Positions 8,295 to 17,104 are shown, numbered from the stretch's first letter. The stretch is 64,000 nucleotides of DNA from an uncultured Paracoccaceae bacterium (GCA_947500825.1 CANMTR010000004.1:124001-188000); one strand, 5' to 3'. A program made the numbers and translations. The notes: a model not told the origin generated them from the letters alone.

Positions 8295-9331
8295 CCCGCG
8301 TGCCCGAGAACGCGTTGCGCGCGTTCACCGCCGAATGCTACCGGGCGCTGGGCCTACCGGCGACCTCGGCCGACTGTCTCGCGCGCACGCTGGTCCAGGC
8401 AGACATGTGGGGGCATGCCTCCCACGGGGTGATGCGCCTGTTCTGGTACGGCCGGCGCCTGGAGAGCGGGGCGATGGACGGCAACGTCCTGCCGGAGATC
8501 GAGGAAAGCCCGGGCGCCTTGGGGGTGATCGACGGCCGCGACGGGGTCGGTCAGGTTGTGGCCGAGGCCGCGATGATGCAGGCGATCCGCGCCGCCAAGG
8601 CCCACGGCATCGGCGCCGTGTCGGTCCGCAATTCCGGGCATTTCGGCACGGCGATGTATTTCACCCGGATGGCGGCGGCTTCGGGCTGCATCGGGTTCAT
8701 CTCCACCAATGCGAGCCCGGCCATGGCCCCTTGGGGCGGGCGTGAGAAGCGGATCGGCAACAACCCCTTCTCCTGGGCGGCTCCGGCGGGCCGCTATCCC
8801 CCGATGATGGTCGACATGGCCAACACGGCCGTGGCGCGCGGCAAGCTCTACGTGGCCCGGTCCCGGGGCGAGCCGATCCCCGAAGGATGGGCGATCGACG
8901 ACCGCGGTCGCGCCACGGTGGACCCGGAGGTCGGCATCTCGGGGACGATCCTGCCCATGGCGGGGCACAAGGGCTATGCCCTCACCTTCGCGATGGACGT
9001 CTTGTCCGGCGTGCTTTCGGGCGGCAGCTTCGCTCCCTCGGTCGTCGGACCCTATATGCCCGAGGGACGCAGCGGTGCGGGTCATTTCGTCATGGCGATC
9101 GACATCGAGGCGTGCCGGCCCCTCGCGGCGTTCGAGGCCGACATGGAACGCCTCGTCGAGACCATGCGCGACACCCCGAAGGCCCCCGGCGTGGACAGGA
9201 TCTTCTATCCCGGCGAGATGGAGGCCCTGAGCGAAGAGAAGACCCGTCGCGAGGGTATCCCCCTGCCGGAGGATGTCCTGCACGAATTGCGCAACGAGGC
9301 CCGGCGCCTCTCCGTGGAGGCGCCGTTCTGA
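8282..9331 (+). CDS. Malate/L-lactate/ureidoglycolate dehydrogenase family (Ldh_2) oxidoreductase
   Basis: A 349-residue NAD(P)-dependent oxidoreductase of the Ldh_2 family, which acts on 2-hydroxy acids, ureidoglycolate, sulfolactate or cyclic imines. Family motifs are present: HASHGVMR near residue 45, NSGHFGTAMY near 116 with the catalytic His, GNNPFSWAAP near 160 and MAGHKGYAL near 227. The length matches the family. It follows the GntR gene by 83 bases, and its 3' end faces the isocitrate/isopropylmalate-type dehydrogenase with a 13-base gap. The substrate cannot be named; the context favours a hydroxy-tricarboxylate or hydroxy-dicarboxylate. Confidence 0.88.
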   Translation: MASLTRVPENALRAFTAECYRALGLPATSADCLARTLVQADMWGHASHGVMRLFWYGRRLESGAMDGNVLPEIEESPGALGVIDGRDGVGQVVAEAAMMQAIRAAKAHGIGAVSVRNSGHFGTAMYFTRMAAASGCIGFISTNASPAMAPWGGREKRIGNNPFSWAAPAGRYPPMMVDMANTAVARGKLYVARSRGEPIPEGWAIDDRGRATVDPEVGISGTILPMAGHKGYALTFAMDVLSGVLSGGSFAPSVVGPYMPEGRSGAGHFVMAIDIEACRPLAAFEADMERLVETMRDTPKAPGVDRIFYPGEMEALSEEKTRREGIPLPEDVLHELRNEARRLSVEAPF

Positions 9332-9344
9332 GGTCGCGCCCGGT

Positions 9345-10427
9345 CTAGGAGGCGGCGAGCTTCGAGACCACGACCCTGGCGAAGGCGTCGGTGCCGAGCG
9401 GGCCGCCCAGGTCGTGCGTGCGCGTGGCCGGATCGGCGATCGCGGCCTCGAGCGCCGCGCCGATCGCCCGACCCGCCTCGGCGAAGGCGGCATCCTTGCC
9501 CCGCCGGGCCAGCCATTCGAGCAGCATTCCGGAGGAACCGATGAGAGAGGCGGGATTCGCGATATCGCGCCCCGCGATGTCGGGGGCCGAGCCATGCTGC
9601 GCCTGGGCGACTGCGGCCTCCTCGCCTGCGTTCAGGGACGCCGCGAGCCCCAGCGAGCCCGAGAGCTCACTAGCCTCATCCGAAAGGATGTCGCCGTACA
9701 TGTTCGTGGTCACGATCACGTCGAACGCACCCGGATCGCGGACCAGGAGCGCGGCCATGGCGTCGATGATCTTTTCCTCGTATTCTATATCCGGATGGCG
9801 CGCGGCAACCTCGCGCGTGCATTCCAGATAGAGGCCGTCGCTCAGCCGAAGGACGTTGGCCTTGTGCACCGAGGTCACCTTGCCTCGGCGCTCGCGGGCC
9901 AGGGCGAAGGCGGCCTCGGCGATCCTCAGGCAGGCCTTGCGGGTCACGTTGCGCACGGCCAGCGCCACGTCGGGCGTGGGCATCATCTCGCCGCTGCCCG
10001 CGTACATGTTGCGGTCGGCATAGAACCCTTCGGTGTTCTCGCGCACGACCACCAGGTCCACGGGCTTGCCCACGGCCGGAGTGAGCCCCGGCAGGGTCCG
10101 GGCGGGTCGGATGTTGGCATAGAGGTCCAGCCGCTTGCGCAGTTGTCCCGACGGGTTCAGACCCCCCTTTGCAGCCGGCGGATACTCGTTATGGGAGACG
10201 GGTCCGAGGATCGTTCCGTCCGCGGCTCGGGCTGCCTCCAGAACGCTTTCGGGAAAGGTCGTCCCGTGCCTGTCCAGCGCGGAAAAGCCGATGCTGTGGT
10301 CCTCGAGGTCCAGTGTCAGGCCGAAACGATCGGCTGCCGCTCCGAGCACGGCGACCGTCGCCGCCATGATCTCGGGCCCGATCCCGTCGCCTTCGAGGGT
10401 AACGAGGCAGGCACTCTTGGTGGTCAT
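9345..10427 (-). CDS. Isocitrate/isopropylmalate dehydrogenase family protein
   Basis: A 360-residue beta-decarboxylating dehydrogenase (NAD-type IDH, isopropylmalate, homoisocitrate and tartrate dehydrogenase family). Visible motifs are EGDGIGPEI near residue 12, VRENTEGFY near 110, the catalytic Lys in SVHKANVLRLSDG near 165, the metal-binding Asp cluster in TTNMYGDILSDEASEL near 225, and HGSAPDIAGRDIANP near 265. ATG 10427 is chosen because AAAGGA precedes it; the frame stays open to 10598, but that extension has no family similarity. LeuB and the main NADP-IDH are normally elsewhere, so this is probably an accessory enzyme for the catabolic island. The exact substrate is open. Confidence 0.88.
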   Translation of the reverse strand: MTTKSACLVTLEGDGIGPEIMAATVAVLGAAADRFGLTLDLEDHSIGFSALDRHGTTFPESVLEAARAADGTILGPVSHNEYPPAAKGGLNPSGQLRKRLDLYANIRPARTLPGLTPAVGKPVDLVVVRENTEGFYADRNMYAGSGEMMPTPDVALAVRNVTRKACLRIAEAAFALARERRGKVTSVHKANVLRLSDGLYLECTREVAARHPDIEYEEKIIDAMAALLVRDPGAFDVIVTTNMYGDILSDEASELSGSLGLAASLNAGEEAAVAQAQHGSAPDIAGRDIANPASLIGSSGMLLEWLARRGKDAAFAEAGRAIGAALEAAIADPATRTHDLGGPLGTDAFARVVVSKLAAS

Positions 10428-10518
10428 GTCGGATCCTTTTCTGGGTGGAAATCGAGCAGGCACGGTACGCCGCCGCATCACGACGCGATCTCGAACTTTC
10501 GTATCCGAAGAGGCGCCG

Positions 10519-10761
10519 GTGTACAGACACGGCAAGAAATTCGCCTTCTGCATCCAGGCCCATGAGCGATGGATTGGCTTGAGGCGGCCGGGTCGCATGC
10601 TTCAGGCCCTCGAACTGACGGGGGTGCTCGGGAGCGACCTTCCGTGGCCGGCGGACGGGGAGAGGGCGCCGCCCTTCATCATCTCCTGGCCCGGGATCGC
10701 CAGATTGTTCGAGGCGCTGGCCGGCGTGTCGAGGCGGCTCGACCGGGCCCCCGGGCACCGT
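10519..10761 (+). other. 334-base gap with a possible coding remnant
   Basis: Between the IDH-family gene (start 10427) and the response regulator (stop 10762) lie 334 bases with no recognised gene. From GTG 10519 a plus-strand frame reads VYRHGKKFAFCIQAHERW and continues for about 80 codons with strongly G/C-biased third positions and ordinary amino-acid composition, as in real genes here. It has no ribosome site I trust and no stop before running antisense into the response regulator gene (open to 11223). It could be a decayed or truncated gene, or chance. No function can be assigned. Confidence 0.25.
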
Positions 10762-11133
10762 TCAAGACGCGGCGCAGCCCATGAGCGCGGTTCCGATCAC
10801 GTTGCGGTCCACCGGCTTCGGGCAGTAGCGCGCGCCGGGAAAGCGGGCGGCGATGTCGTCCTCGATGACATGCGCCGAGTGGAAGATCAGCGGAACGCTC
10901 CGCGCGGTGAGCGCATCGGCCACCGGAAAGACGTCCCCGTCCTTGAGCCGGACGTCGAGCACCGCGGCCACGAGGGCGGTGTCGAGATCCGCGAGAGCTG
11001 CCGTGATCCGGGCATGGGGCCCCGCGACGCGGAACCCGGCCTCCTCGATCATCAGCTTGAGATCGAGCGCGACGATCGGCTCGTCCTCGCAAAGGAGCAC
11101 GAGCCCATGATCCGAGCCCGCGCCCTCAGTCAT
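10762..11133 (-). CDS. Single-domain response regulator (receiver only)
   Basis: A 123-residue receiver domain without an output domain. Functional residues are all present: acidic triad CEDEP at 15-19, phosphoacceptor Asp60 in VLDVRL, Ser86 in FHSAH and Lys106 in CPKPV. Its start overlaps the end of the large kinase gene by 8 bases, so the two are co-translated, and it is the natural phosphoryl target of that kinase. Stand-alone receivers beside HWE kinases act as phosphate sinks, allosteric inhibitors or shuttles; which applies here cannot be read from the sequence. Confidence 0.92.
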   Translation of the reverse strand: MTEGAGSDHGLVLLCEDEPIVALDLKLMIEEAGFRVAGPHARITAALADLDTALVAAVLDVRLKDGDVFPVADALTARSVPLIFHSAHVIEDDIAARFPGARYCPKPVDRNVIGTALMGCAAS

Positions 11134-14100
11134 GGATCTCGAACATCAAGATGGTCATGCGCATGTCCACCGTCCTCTCGACCTCGATCCGACCGTCGAC
11201 CTGGGCGGCCGACATCTGCATGAGCGTCGATCCGAACCCGCTCTTCTCGGCCTCGCCACGTGCCATGGGCGCCTCGTAGCGTTCCGTCCAGTGAAGCCGC
11301 ACCTCGTCGCCCCCGGCATGCGTCCAGGTGATGGCGAGCGTACCCTCCGCCGGGCCGAGGACACCGTATTTCGCCGTGTTCGTCGCGAGTTCGTGGAACA
11401 GCAGCGACAGGGTCGTCAGGGTCTCGGCCGCGACGTCGATCCGGGGGCCATCGACCTCGATGCCCGCATGGCCGCGATAGGGCTCGACCGCGCTCTCGAC
11501 CGCGTCGCGCAAGGTCAGGGACCCGCCGGCAGGCACGTGGTGGGTGAGGTTGTGCGACCGGGCCAGCGCCCCGATCCGGGCGGTCACGCCGTCCACGAGG
11601 GCGGGCACGCTCTCGGCGGACATACCGGCGATCCGCACGATGCCCGAGATGATGGAGAACAGGTTCTTCACCCGGTGGTTCATCTCGTGGAGCATGATCT
11701 CCCGGACGCGACGGGCCTCCTCGGCCTCGGTCACGTCGTAGAGGACGCCGAGCGTGCGGTCGCCGCTGCGCCGGCCGACCATCTGGATGCTGCGGCCGTC
11801 ACCGTCGCCGACGTCGAAGTCGAAGGTCAACGTGAAGGGCAGGACGGTGCCGTCATGCTGGCGCAGGGTCGTTTCCGTCTCGGAGCGGAAGGCCTCGGGC
11901 AGACTGTCGAGGAAATCCCCGAGCGGAAGCTCGCCGCGGTCCAGGCCGAGCAGCTTGGCGCTCGTATTGTCGAAGCGGAGGCCGGTCGCGCCCTCCGACA
12001 GCTCCCAAACGCCCATCTGCGCCACGTCGAGGGCCAGGCGCAGGCGGTCGCTCTCGGCCTTGAGCGCGCCTTCGAGGCGAAGTGCCTCCGTCAGTTCGCT
12101 GAAGACGAGGGTGACCCCGTCGATCCGGTCGTTCCGGTTGCGATAAGGGGAGGCCGCGAGAGACCAGATCCGCCCGGCGGAGGTGTCCCGCACCTGCAGA
12201 TCGCGCCCTTCTCCGGTTTCTATCACCTCCTCGGTCGCCGCCAGCACCGCCGCGTCCTCGGAGATGCGGCTCGTGACCTCCGACAGGGGCCGACCCCTGT
12301 CGCCCGCGCGCAAGGGGTAGATCGCGTGGATCGCGTCGGTGAAGTTGCGGACCCGTCCGTCGATGTCGAGCACGACGAGGGGCAGCACCGTGGTGGAGAA
12401 GAAGTTCGACAGGTCGGCGTTGGCGACCGAGAGATCCTCCACCTTGTCCTTCAGTTCGTCGTTGACCGTGGCCAGTTCCTCGTTCGTGGACTGGAGCTCC
12501 TCGTTCATCGACATCATCTCTTCGTTGGAGCTCTTCAGCTCCTCGTTCGCGGTCTCCAGCTCCTCCACGGCGGTGCTGAGGCGGGCGCGGGTGGCGCGCA
12601 GCTCGTCCTCCAGTCCCTGGACGTGGCTGTCGCTCGCGTCGATGTCCTCGATGTCCTCCTCGTCGGTGGGGGCGAACCGGTCGCGTGGGCGGAAGACCAG
12701 CAGGATGGTCCCGTCGCGGAGCGGATCGGCGATCAGGTCGAAGACCTGCCGGCCGAGCTCGGATGTCGCGACGATGTCGCGGCCGACGGCGCGCCGACCG
12801 GTCTGCCCCGACTGGCGCACCAGCGACGAGATCGCCTCGCGTACGCCTGGCCTGGCGAGGCTCGCAGCATGCTGGGCCGTCCGCTCCCCCGGAAAAACCT
12901 CCAGATAGCGCCCTAGCCGGCCGGTGGAGCCCACGACCTCGCCCTGGGAGGTAACGAGCAGGGTCGCCGGGCCGTATGCTTCCAGGATGCGCTCCGTCGC
13001 GGCGTTGTCGGACCACGGAACATGCGTCGCCGGGCCGCTCGAGCGCTCGGCGGCACGTCTGCGCCGCCGGGGGTCGTCGGAACGCCCCTTGAGATGGATC
13101 GGGTATTCCGACCGGGCGTCGTTCCGCTCGAAGATCCGGGCCTGGGAGTCGACGGCGTGGAACATCCGGTCGTTCCGGCCGAGCGTCTCCGAGGGGCCGA
13201 GGAACAGCGTCCCCCCGGGCCGTATCGCGTAATGGAAGATCGGCAGGACCGTGGATTGCAAGGGCTCGCCGAAATAGATCAGCACGTTGCGGCACGACAG
13301 CAGGTCGATGTTGGAGAAAGGCGGATCGCGCACGAGGCTGTGGGCCGAGAAGCGGATCATGTCGCGGATGCGCGCGGATACCTGGAACGTGCTGCTGCCC
13401 CGTGCGACGGTATAGAGGTCGCGTATCTCCTCGGGCACGTCCGCCATCACGGAATGGGCATAGACCCCCCGCCGCGCGATCTCCAGCATCCGTTCGTCGA
13501 TGTCGGTGGCAAAGATCTGTATGTCGATGCTGCGCCGCTGGAGACGGACTTCTTCCGCGAAGAGCATGGCGATCGAATACGCTTCCTCGCCGCTCGAGCA
13601 TCCGGCCACCCAGACACGGATATCCTCGTTGCCCGCGTTCTGGACGAGAGGCTTGACCACGCGTCGCCGGAGGGTCCGGAAATGCTCGGCATCTCGGAAA
13701 AAGCGGGTGACGTTGATCAACAGCTCGCGAAACAGGAACTCGCATTCCGCTGGATCGTCGCGGATATGGCGCAGATACGCGTCGGCGTCCGGCAGGTCGA
13801 GAACCTGGATGCGCCGTTGAACCCGTCGGCTCAGCGTCGACTTCTTGTAGCCCGAGAAATCGTGCCCGGACACGGCCCGCACCGCCGCGCAGATGTCGTC
13901 GAGCGTCTCCTCGACCGTGACCGCCAGCTCGCGTCCCCCCGCTTCGGCGGCGGACTTGGAGAAGAACTGCTGCAGTGTCTCGATCATCTCGCCCGGCGCG
14001 AGGACGAAGTCGACGAGCCCGGTGGATTGCGCCGAGGAGGGCATCCCGTCGTATTTCGCCGTCCGGGGGTCCTGCACGACGCCCACGCCGCCGTGCTCCT

Positions 14101-14566
14101 TTATGGCGCGCAGGCCCGCGGTGCCGTCCGCCCCGGTGCCCGACAGGATCACGCAGGCCGCGCGCCGCCCCTGGTCGATGGCGAGGCTCTCGAAGAAGTC
14201 GTCGATGGGCCGGCGCAGACCGCGCGGCTGCTCGAACTCCGTCAGGCTCAGGCGTCCCCCGTCGATGGAGAGGCCGTGCCCGGGAGGAATGATGAGTACC
14301 GTGCCGGGCCGCACGGTCTCTCCGTCTTCCGCCTGATGCACCTCGAGCGAAGTGTGCCGCGCCAAGAGCTCGGCCAGGAGGCTCTCGTGGTTCGGATCGA
14401 GGTGCTGCACCACCACGAAGGCCAGGGTGCAATCCGGCCCGGCTTCCGTGAGCATCTCGCGCAATGCCTCGAGCCCGCCGGCCGACGCGCCCACGCCCAC
14501 GACGCGCAGGGTCGCGCCCCCGGCCACATCCGCCGCTTCGCCCGCGGTCACGGCCCGGTCATTCAT
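11126..14566 (-). CDS. CheB-CheR-PAS-HWE hybrid sensor histidine kinase
   Basis: A 1146-residue multidomain protein. A CheB methylesterase domain covers about residues 20-200, with the catalytic triad Ser28 (GASAGG), His55 (QHLDP) and Asp147 (GTGADGT). A CheR methyltransferase domain covers about 220-490, with SAM motif VAGCSSGEEAYS and RNVLIYF. A coiled coil rich in Glu/Leu follows at about 690-760 (ELETANEELKSSNEE). Then come two PAS-like regions and a C-terminal HWE/HisKA_2 kinase (about 945-1146) with phospho-His in LHEMNHRVKNLFS, FHELATNTAKYG as N-box and LHWTE. No membrane helix is visible, so it should be cytoplasmic. It overlaps the LOV gene by 8 bases upstream and the response regulator by 8 bases downstream. 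CheB-CheR-kinase fusions are known in alphaproteobacteria; the protein that is methylated is usually unknown. Confidence 0.93.
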   Translation of the reverse strand: MNDRAVTAGEAADVAGGATLRVVGVGASAGGLEALREMLTEAGPDCTLAFVVVQHLDPNHESLLAELLARHTSLEVHQAEDGETVRPGTVLIIPPGHGLSIDGGRLSLTEFEQPRGLRRPIDDFFESLAIDQGRRAACVILSGTGADGTAGLRAIKEHGGVGVVQDPRTAKYDGMPSSAQSTGLVDFVLAPGEMIETLQQFFSKSAAEAGGRELAVTVEETLDDICAAVRAVSGHDFSGYKKSTLSRRVQRRIQVLDLPDADAYLRHIRDDPAECEFLFRELLINVTRFFRDAEHFRTLRRRVVKPLVQNAGNEDIRVWVAGCSSGEEAYSIAMLFAEEVRLQRRSIDIQIFATDIDERMLEIARRGVYAHSVMADVPEEIRDLYTVARGSSTFQVSARIRDMIRFSAHSLVRDPPFSNIDLLSCRNVLIYFGEPLQSTVLPIFHYAIRPGGTLFLGPSETLGRNDRMFHAVDSQARIFERNDARSEYPIHLKGRSDDPRRRRRAAERSSGPATHVPWSDNAATERILEAYGPATLLVTSQGEVVGSTGRLGRYLEVFPGERTAQHAASLARPGVREAISSLVRQSGQTGRRAVGRDIVATSELGRQVFDLIADPLRDGTILLVFRPRDRFAPTDEEDIEDIDASDSHVQGLEDELRATRARLSTAVEELETANEELKSSNEEMMSMNEELQSTNEELATVNDELKDKVEDLSVANADLSNFFSTTVLPLVVLDIDGRVRNFTDAIHAIYPLRAGDRGRPLSEVTSRISEDAAVLAATEEVIETGEGRDLQVRDTSAGRIWSLAASPYRNRNDRIDGVTLVFSELTEALRLEGALKAESDRLRLALDVAQMGVWELSEGATGLRFDNTSAKLLGLDRGELPLGDFLDSLPEAFRSETETTLRQHDGTVLPFTLTFDFDVGDGDGRSIQMVGRRSGDRTLGVLYDVTEAEEARRVREIMLHEMNHRVKNLFSIISGIVRIAGMSAESVPALVDGVTARIGALARSHNLTHHVPAGGSLTLRDAVESAVEPYRGHAGIEVDGPRIDVAAETLTTLSLLFHELATNTAKYGVLGPAEGTLAITWTHAGGDEVRLHWTERYEAPMARGEAEKSGFGSTLMQMSAAQVDGRIEVERTVDMRMTILMFEIHD

Positions 14567-15092
14567 TCAGGTGCAGCTTCGCCAACATCGCGACGGAGTC
14601 CGATATGGCCTTCGCCGACCCCTCCATCGCCAGGCCGAATTGCTGACCCATGAGGTGGATGTCGGCCAGGTTGCGCGACAGTTCCGCGTCGTTCTCGCGC
14701 AAGCTCCGGCGCCGGTCGGCCGCGCTCATGTCGAACTGCGAGGCCAGGATGAACCGGGTCGTGCCGCCCCGTGCCCGCAGGCGGCTCATGAAGACGAGGT
14801 TGCGGAATGTCGATCCGTCCTTGCGGTAGTTCACGATCGGGAAACGTCCGTCGTCCTGCCGGTCGTCGTGGACGAAGTCGTGCAGCGCCCTCTGGCCCTC
14901 GCGGTCGGTCTCATCCCCCTGCAGGAGGCGGCAGTTGCGACCCTCGACATCCGCGGAATCATATCCCGTCAGGGTGCAGAAGCTCTCGTTCACGAGGACG
15001 AGTGGCACATCTCCCTCGGCCGTGGAGATCGCGAGGGCGACGCGGGAACGCTCGATATAGTCGGCGAGGGGGTCTGGAAGCTCGTCTTTCAT
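14559..15092 (-). CDS. Short LOV blue-light photoreceptor
   Basis: A 177-residue PAS protein with the full LOV signature. GRNCRLLQG puts the photoactive Cys at residue 54, with Arg55 and Gln58. Flavin-contact residues Asn88 and Asn98 lie in NYRKDGSTFRN, and Gln119 (ASQFD) is at the position that switches hydrogen bonding after illumination. A C-terminal helical tail of about 55 residues follows, with no kinase or DNA-binding domain. Size and layout resemble the short LOV protein RsLOV of Rhodobacter sphaeroides (comparison from memory). It is the first gene of an operon with the CheB-CheR-HWE kinase (8-base overlap) and a response regulator, so it most likely signals by protein contact to that kinase. 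Confidence 0.92.
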   Translation of the reverse strand: MKDELPDPLADYIERSRVALAISTAEGDVPLVLVNESFCTLTGYDSADVEGRNCRLLQGDETDREGQRALHDFVHDDRQDDGRFPIVNYRKDGSTFRNLVFMSRLRARGGTTRFILASQFDMSAADRRRSLRENDAELSRNLADIHLMGQQFGLAMEGSAKAISDSVAMLAKLHLNE

Positions 15093-15159
15093 GCGAAGTC
15101 GCGTTTCTCCGTCGTGGATGGGCTGATGGCCATGGCCGCAACCTAAGCATCCGCCCCAA

Positions 15160-15185
15160 AACGATCAAATTCTTGAACCCCTTCC
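15160..15185 (-). promoter_or_regulatory. Candidate ECF-type promoter for the LOV operon
   Basis: On the minus strand GGAAG (15185-15181), a 17-base spacer and CGTT (15163-15160) lie about 68 bases upstream of the LOV start. This differs at one position from the GGAAC-N16/17-CGTT consensus of the alphaproteobacterial general-stress sigma factor EcfG. The overlapping TGATC (15167-15163) could instead be the -35 element of a singlet-oxygen RpoE promoter of the Rhodobacter type. Either would fit a light receptor; neither is proven. Confidence 0.35.
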
Positions 15186-15288
15186 TTTGCCGAAACGTAA
15201 GTGACCCGTCCATGGACCGCGCCGATCCGGCGCAACGTCTCGCGCGCATGGCGGCCGCGCCCAGGGGCAAGATAATTCTTGCCGCAAG

Positions 15289-15304
15289 GTGAATGACCGT
15301 TCAC
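15289..15304. promoter_or_regulatory. Candidate TetR operator upstream of the liu operon regulator
   Basis: A perfect inverted repeat GTGAA-N6-TTCAC ends five bases before the proposed TetR start at 15309. Position and size fit an autoregulatory TetR operator. A second GTTCA at 15311 gives a direct repeat with 12-base spacing. Confidence 0.35.
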
Positions 15305-15308
15305 AAAT

Positions 15309-15935
15309 ATGTTCATGACGATGATCGCGGATACCGGCGCGGGGGCCGAGACGGGCACGAGGCCGCGGATTCGTGCAGCCGCCCGGTCGCTCATCGCCGA
15401 GCGTGGCTTCGAGGCGGTGTCGATGCGAGACATCGCCCGCCGCGTGGGGGTCAGGCCCAGCGCCATCTACAATCACTTCGAAAGCAAGCAGGCGCTTCTG
15501 GCGGATCTGATGGTCGCCCACATGGAGCGTACGCTTGCCGCGCTCGACCGTGCCTTGCCGTGCGACGCCGCCCCTCGCGCCCGGCTCGCGGCCTTCGCGC
15601 GCTTCCACGTCGGATACCACCTGGACGAGCCGGAGGACGTGTTCGTCGCCTACATGGAACTGCGCAGCCTGGATGCGGCGAACCGGGCGGTTCTGGGTCG
15701 CATGCGCGACCGCTACGAGCGGGTTCTGTGCCGCATTCTGCAAGAAGGTATCGCGGCGGATGCCTTCGCGCCGGCCGATCCGCGGATCGAGGCGCGCGCC
15801 TTGATCGCCATGATGACGGGCGTGACGGTCTGGTTCCAGGAGGACGGCCGGATCGACCGGGCCGAGGTGGTGGAGCACTACGTGAAGATCGTGCTGCGCA
15901 GCGTCGGCGCCGCCGCTCCTGGGGAGGAGACTTGA
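15309..15935 (+). CDS. TetR/AcrR-family regulator, probable leucine-catabolism repressor
   Basis: A 208-residue TetR protein with an N-terminal helix-turn-helix ([20 protein letters not shown] near residues 38-57) and a helical ligand-binding C-terminus. Starts at 15309, 15315 or 15321 are all possible ([10 protein letters not shown]); no clear ribosome site decides between them. The stop lies 2 bases before the isovaleryl-CoA dehydrogenase ATG, so it is the first gene of the liu operon. TetR-type regulators (LiuQ) control leucine degradation in some proteobacteria, usually sensing an acyl-CoA intermediate; that role here is inferred from position. Confidence 0.85.
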   Translation: MFMTMIADTGAGAETGTRPRIRAAARSLIAERGFEAVSMRDIARRVGVRPSAIYNHFESKQALLADLMVAHMERTLAALDRALPCDAAPRARLAAFARFHVGYHLDEPEDVFVAYMELRSLDAANRAVLGRMRDRYERVLCRILQEGIAADAFAPADPRIEARALIAMMTGVTVWFQEDGRIDRAEVVEHYVKIVLRSVGAAAPGEET

Positions 15936-15937
15936 AA

Positions 15938-17104
15938 ATGTTCGACCAGACCATGCATTTCGCGCTCGGTGACGAGATCGACCCGCTTCGCGACACGGTG
16001 CGCCGGTTCGCGCGGGACGAGATCGCGCCCCGCGCCGAGGAGATCGACCGCTCGAACGACTTTCCCGCCGACCTTTGGCGGAAGATGGGCGACCTGGGCG
16101 TTCTCGGCATCACGGTTGAGGAGGAGAACGGCGGCGCCGGCATGGGCTATCTCGCCCATTGCGTCGCGATGGAGGAGATCAGCCGCGCCTCGGCCTCGGT
16201 CGGGCTGTCCTACGGGGCCCACTCGAACCTGTGCGTCAACCAGATCCGCCGCAACGGCTCCCCCGCCCAGAAGGAGCGGTACCTCGCTTCGCTCGTCTCG
16301 GGCGAGAGCGTGGGGGCGCTCGCCATGAGCGAGCCCGGCGCGGGCTCGGACGTGGTGGGCATGACCCTGCGTGCGGACAAGCGCAACGACCGCTTCGTCC
16401 TGAACGGCAACAAGATGTGGATCACCAACGGCCCCGACGCCGACACGCTGATCGTCTACGCCAAGAGCGACCCCGACGCCGGCCCGCGCGGCATCACCGC
16501 ATTCCTGGTGGAGAAGGGCATGGCGGGTTTTTCCACGGCCCAGAAGCTCGACAAGCTGGGGATGCGCGGGTCGAACACGTGCGAGCTGGTGTTCGAGGAT
16601 TGCGAGGTCCCGTTCGACAACGTGCTGGGCGAGGAGGGGCGCGGCGTCAACGTGCTGATGTCGGGCCTCGACTACGAGCGGGTGGTGCTCGCGGGCGGGC
16701 CGATCGGCATCATGGCCGCCTGCCTCGACGTGGTCGTGCCCTATTCCCACGAGCGCGAGCAGTTCGGCGCTCCCATCGGCTCGTTCCAGCTCATGCAGGG
16801 CAAGATCGCGGACATGTACGTCACGATGAACGCCTGCCGGTCCTACGTCTATGCCGCGGCCGCGGCCTGCGACCGGGGAGAGACGTCGCGCAAGGACGCC
16901 GCGGGCTGCATCCTCTACGCCGCCGAGAAGGCGACACAGGTGGCCCTCGAAGCGATCCAGGCGCTGGGCGGCAACGGATACATCAACGACTATCCCACCG
17001 GCCGGCTGCTTCGCGATGCCAAGCTCTACGAGATCGGCGCCGGCACCTCCGAGATCCGCCGCATGCTGATCGGCCGCGAGATCTTCGAGGGCTCCGCCCG
17101 ATGA
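15938..17104 (+). CDS. liuA: Isovaleryl-CoA dehydrogenase
   Basis: A 388-residue acyl-CoA dehydrogenase, the length expected for isovaleryl-CoA dehydrogenase, which makes 3-methylcrotonyl-CoA in leucine breakdown and passes electrons to ETF. Family motifs are present: [16 protein letters not shown] near residue 127, [11 protein letters not shown] near 158, [13 protein letters not shown] near 246 with the Glu position typical of the isovaleryl enzyme, and [16 protein letters not shown] near 340. ATG 15938 follows GGGGAGGAGA by a normal spacing; an in-frame TTG at 15932 is a weaker choice. It overlaps the next gene by 4 bases (ATGA). Confidence 0.93.
   Translation: MFDQTMHFALGDEIDPLRDTVRRFARDEIAPRAEEIDRSNDFPADLWRKMGDLGVLGITVEEENGGAGMGYLAHCVAMEEISRASASVGLSYGAHSNLCVNQIRRNGSPAQKERYLASLVSGESVGALAMSEPGAGSDVVGMTLRADKRNDRFVLNGNKMWITNGPDADTLIVYAKSDPDAGPRGITAFLVEKGMAGFSTAQKLDKLGMRGSNTCELVFEDCEVPFDNVLGEEGRGVNVLMSGLDYERVVLAGGPIGIMAACLDVVVPYSHEREQFGAPIGSFQLMQGKIADMYVTMNACRSYVYAAAAACDRGETSRKDAAGCILYAAEKATQVALEAIQALGGNGYINDYPTGRLLRDAKLYEIGAGTSEIRRMLIGREIFEGSAR

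Noticed and set aside
15299-15314. GTTC-N8-GTTC near the TetR start as a LexA box
   Set aside because: Spacing is 8, while the alphaproteobacterial LexA operator needs 7. The dnaE2 box has the right spacing.
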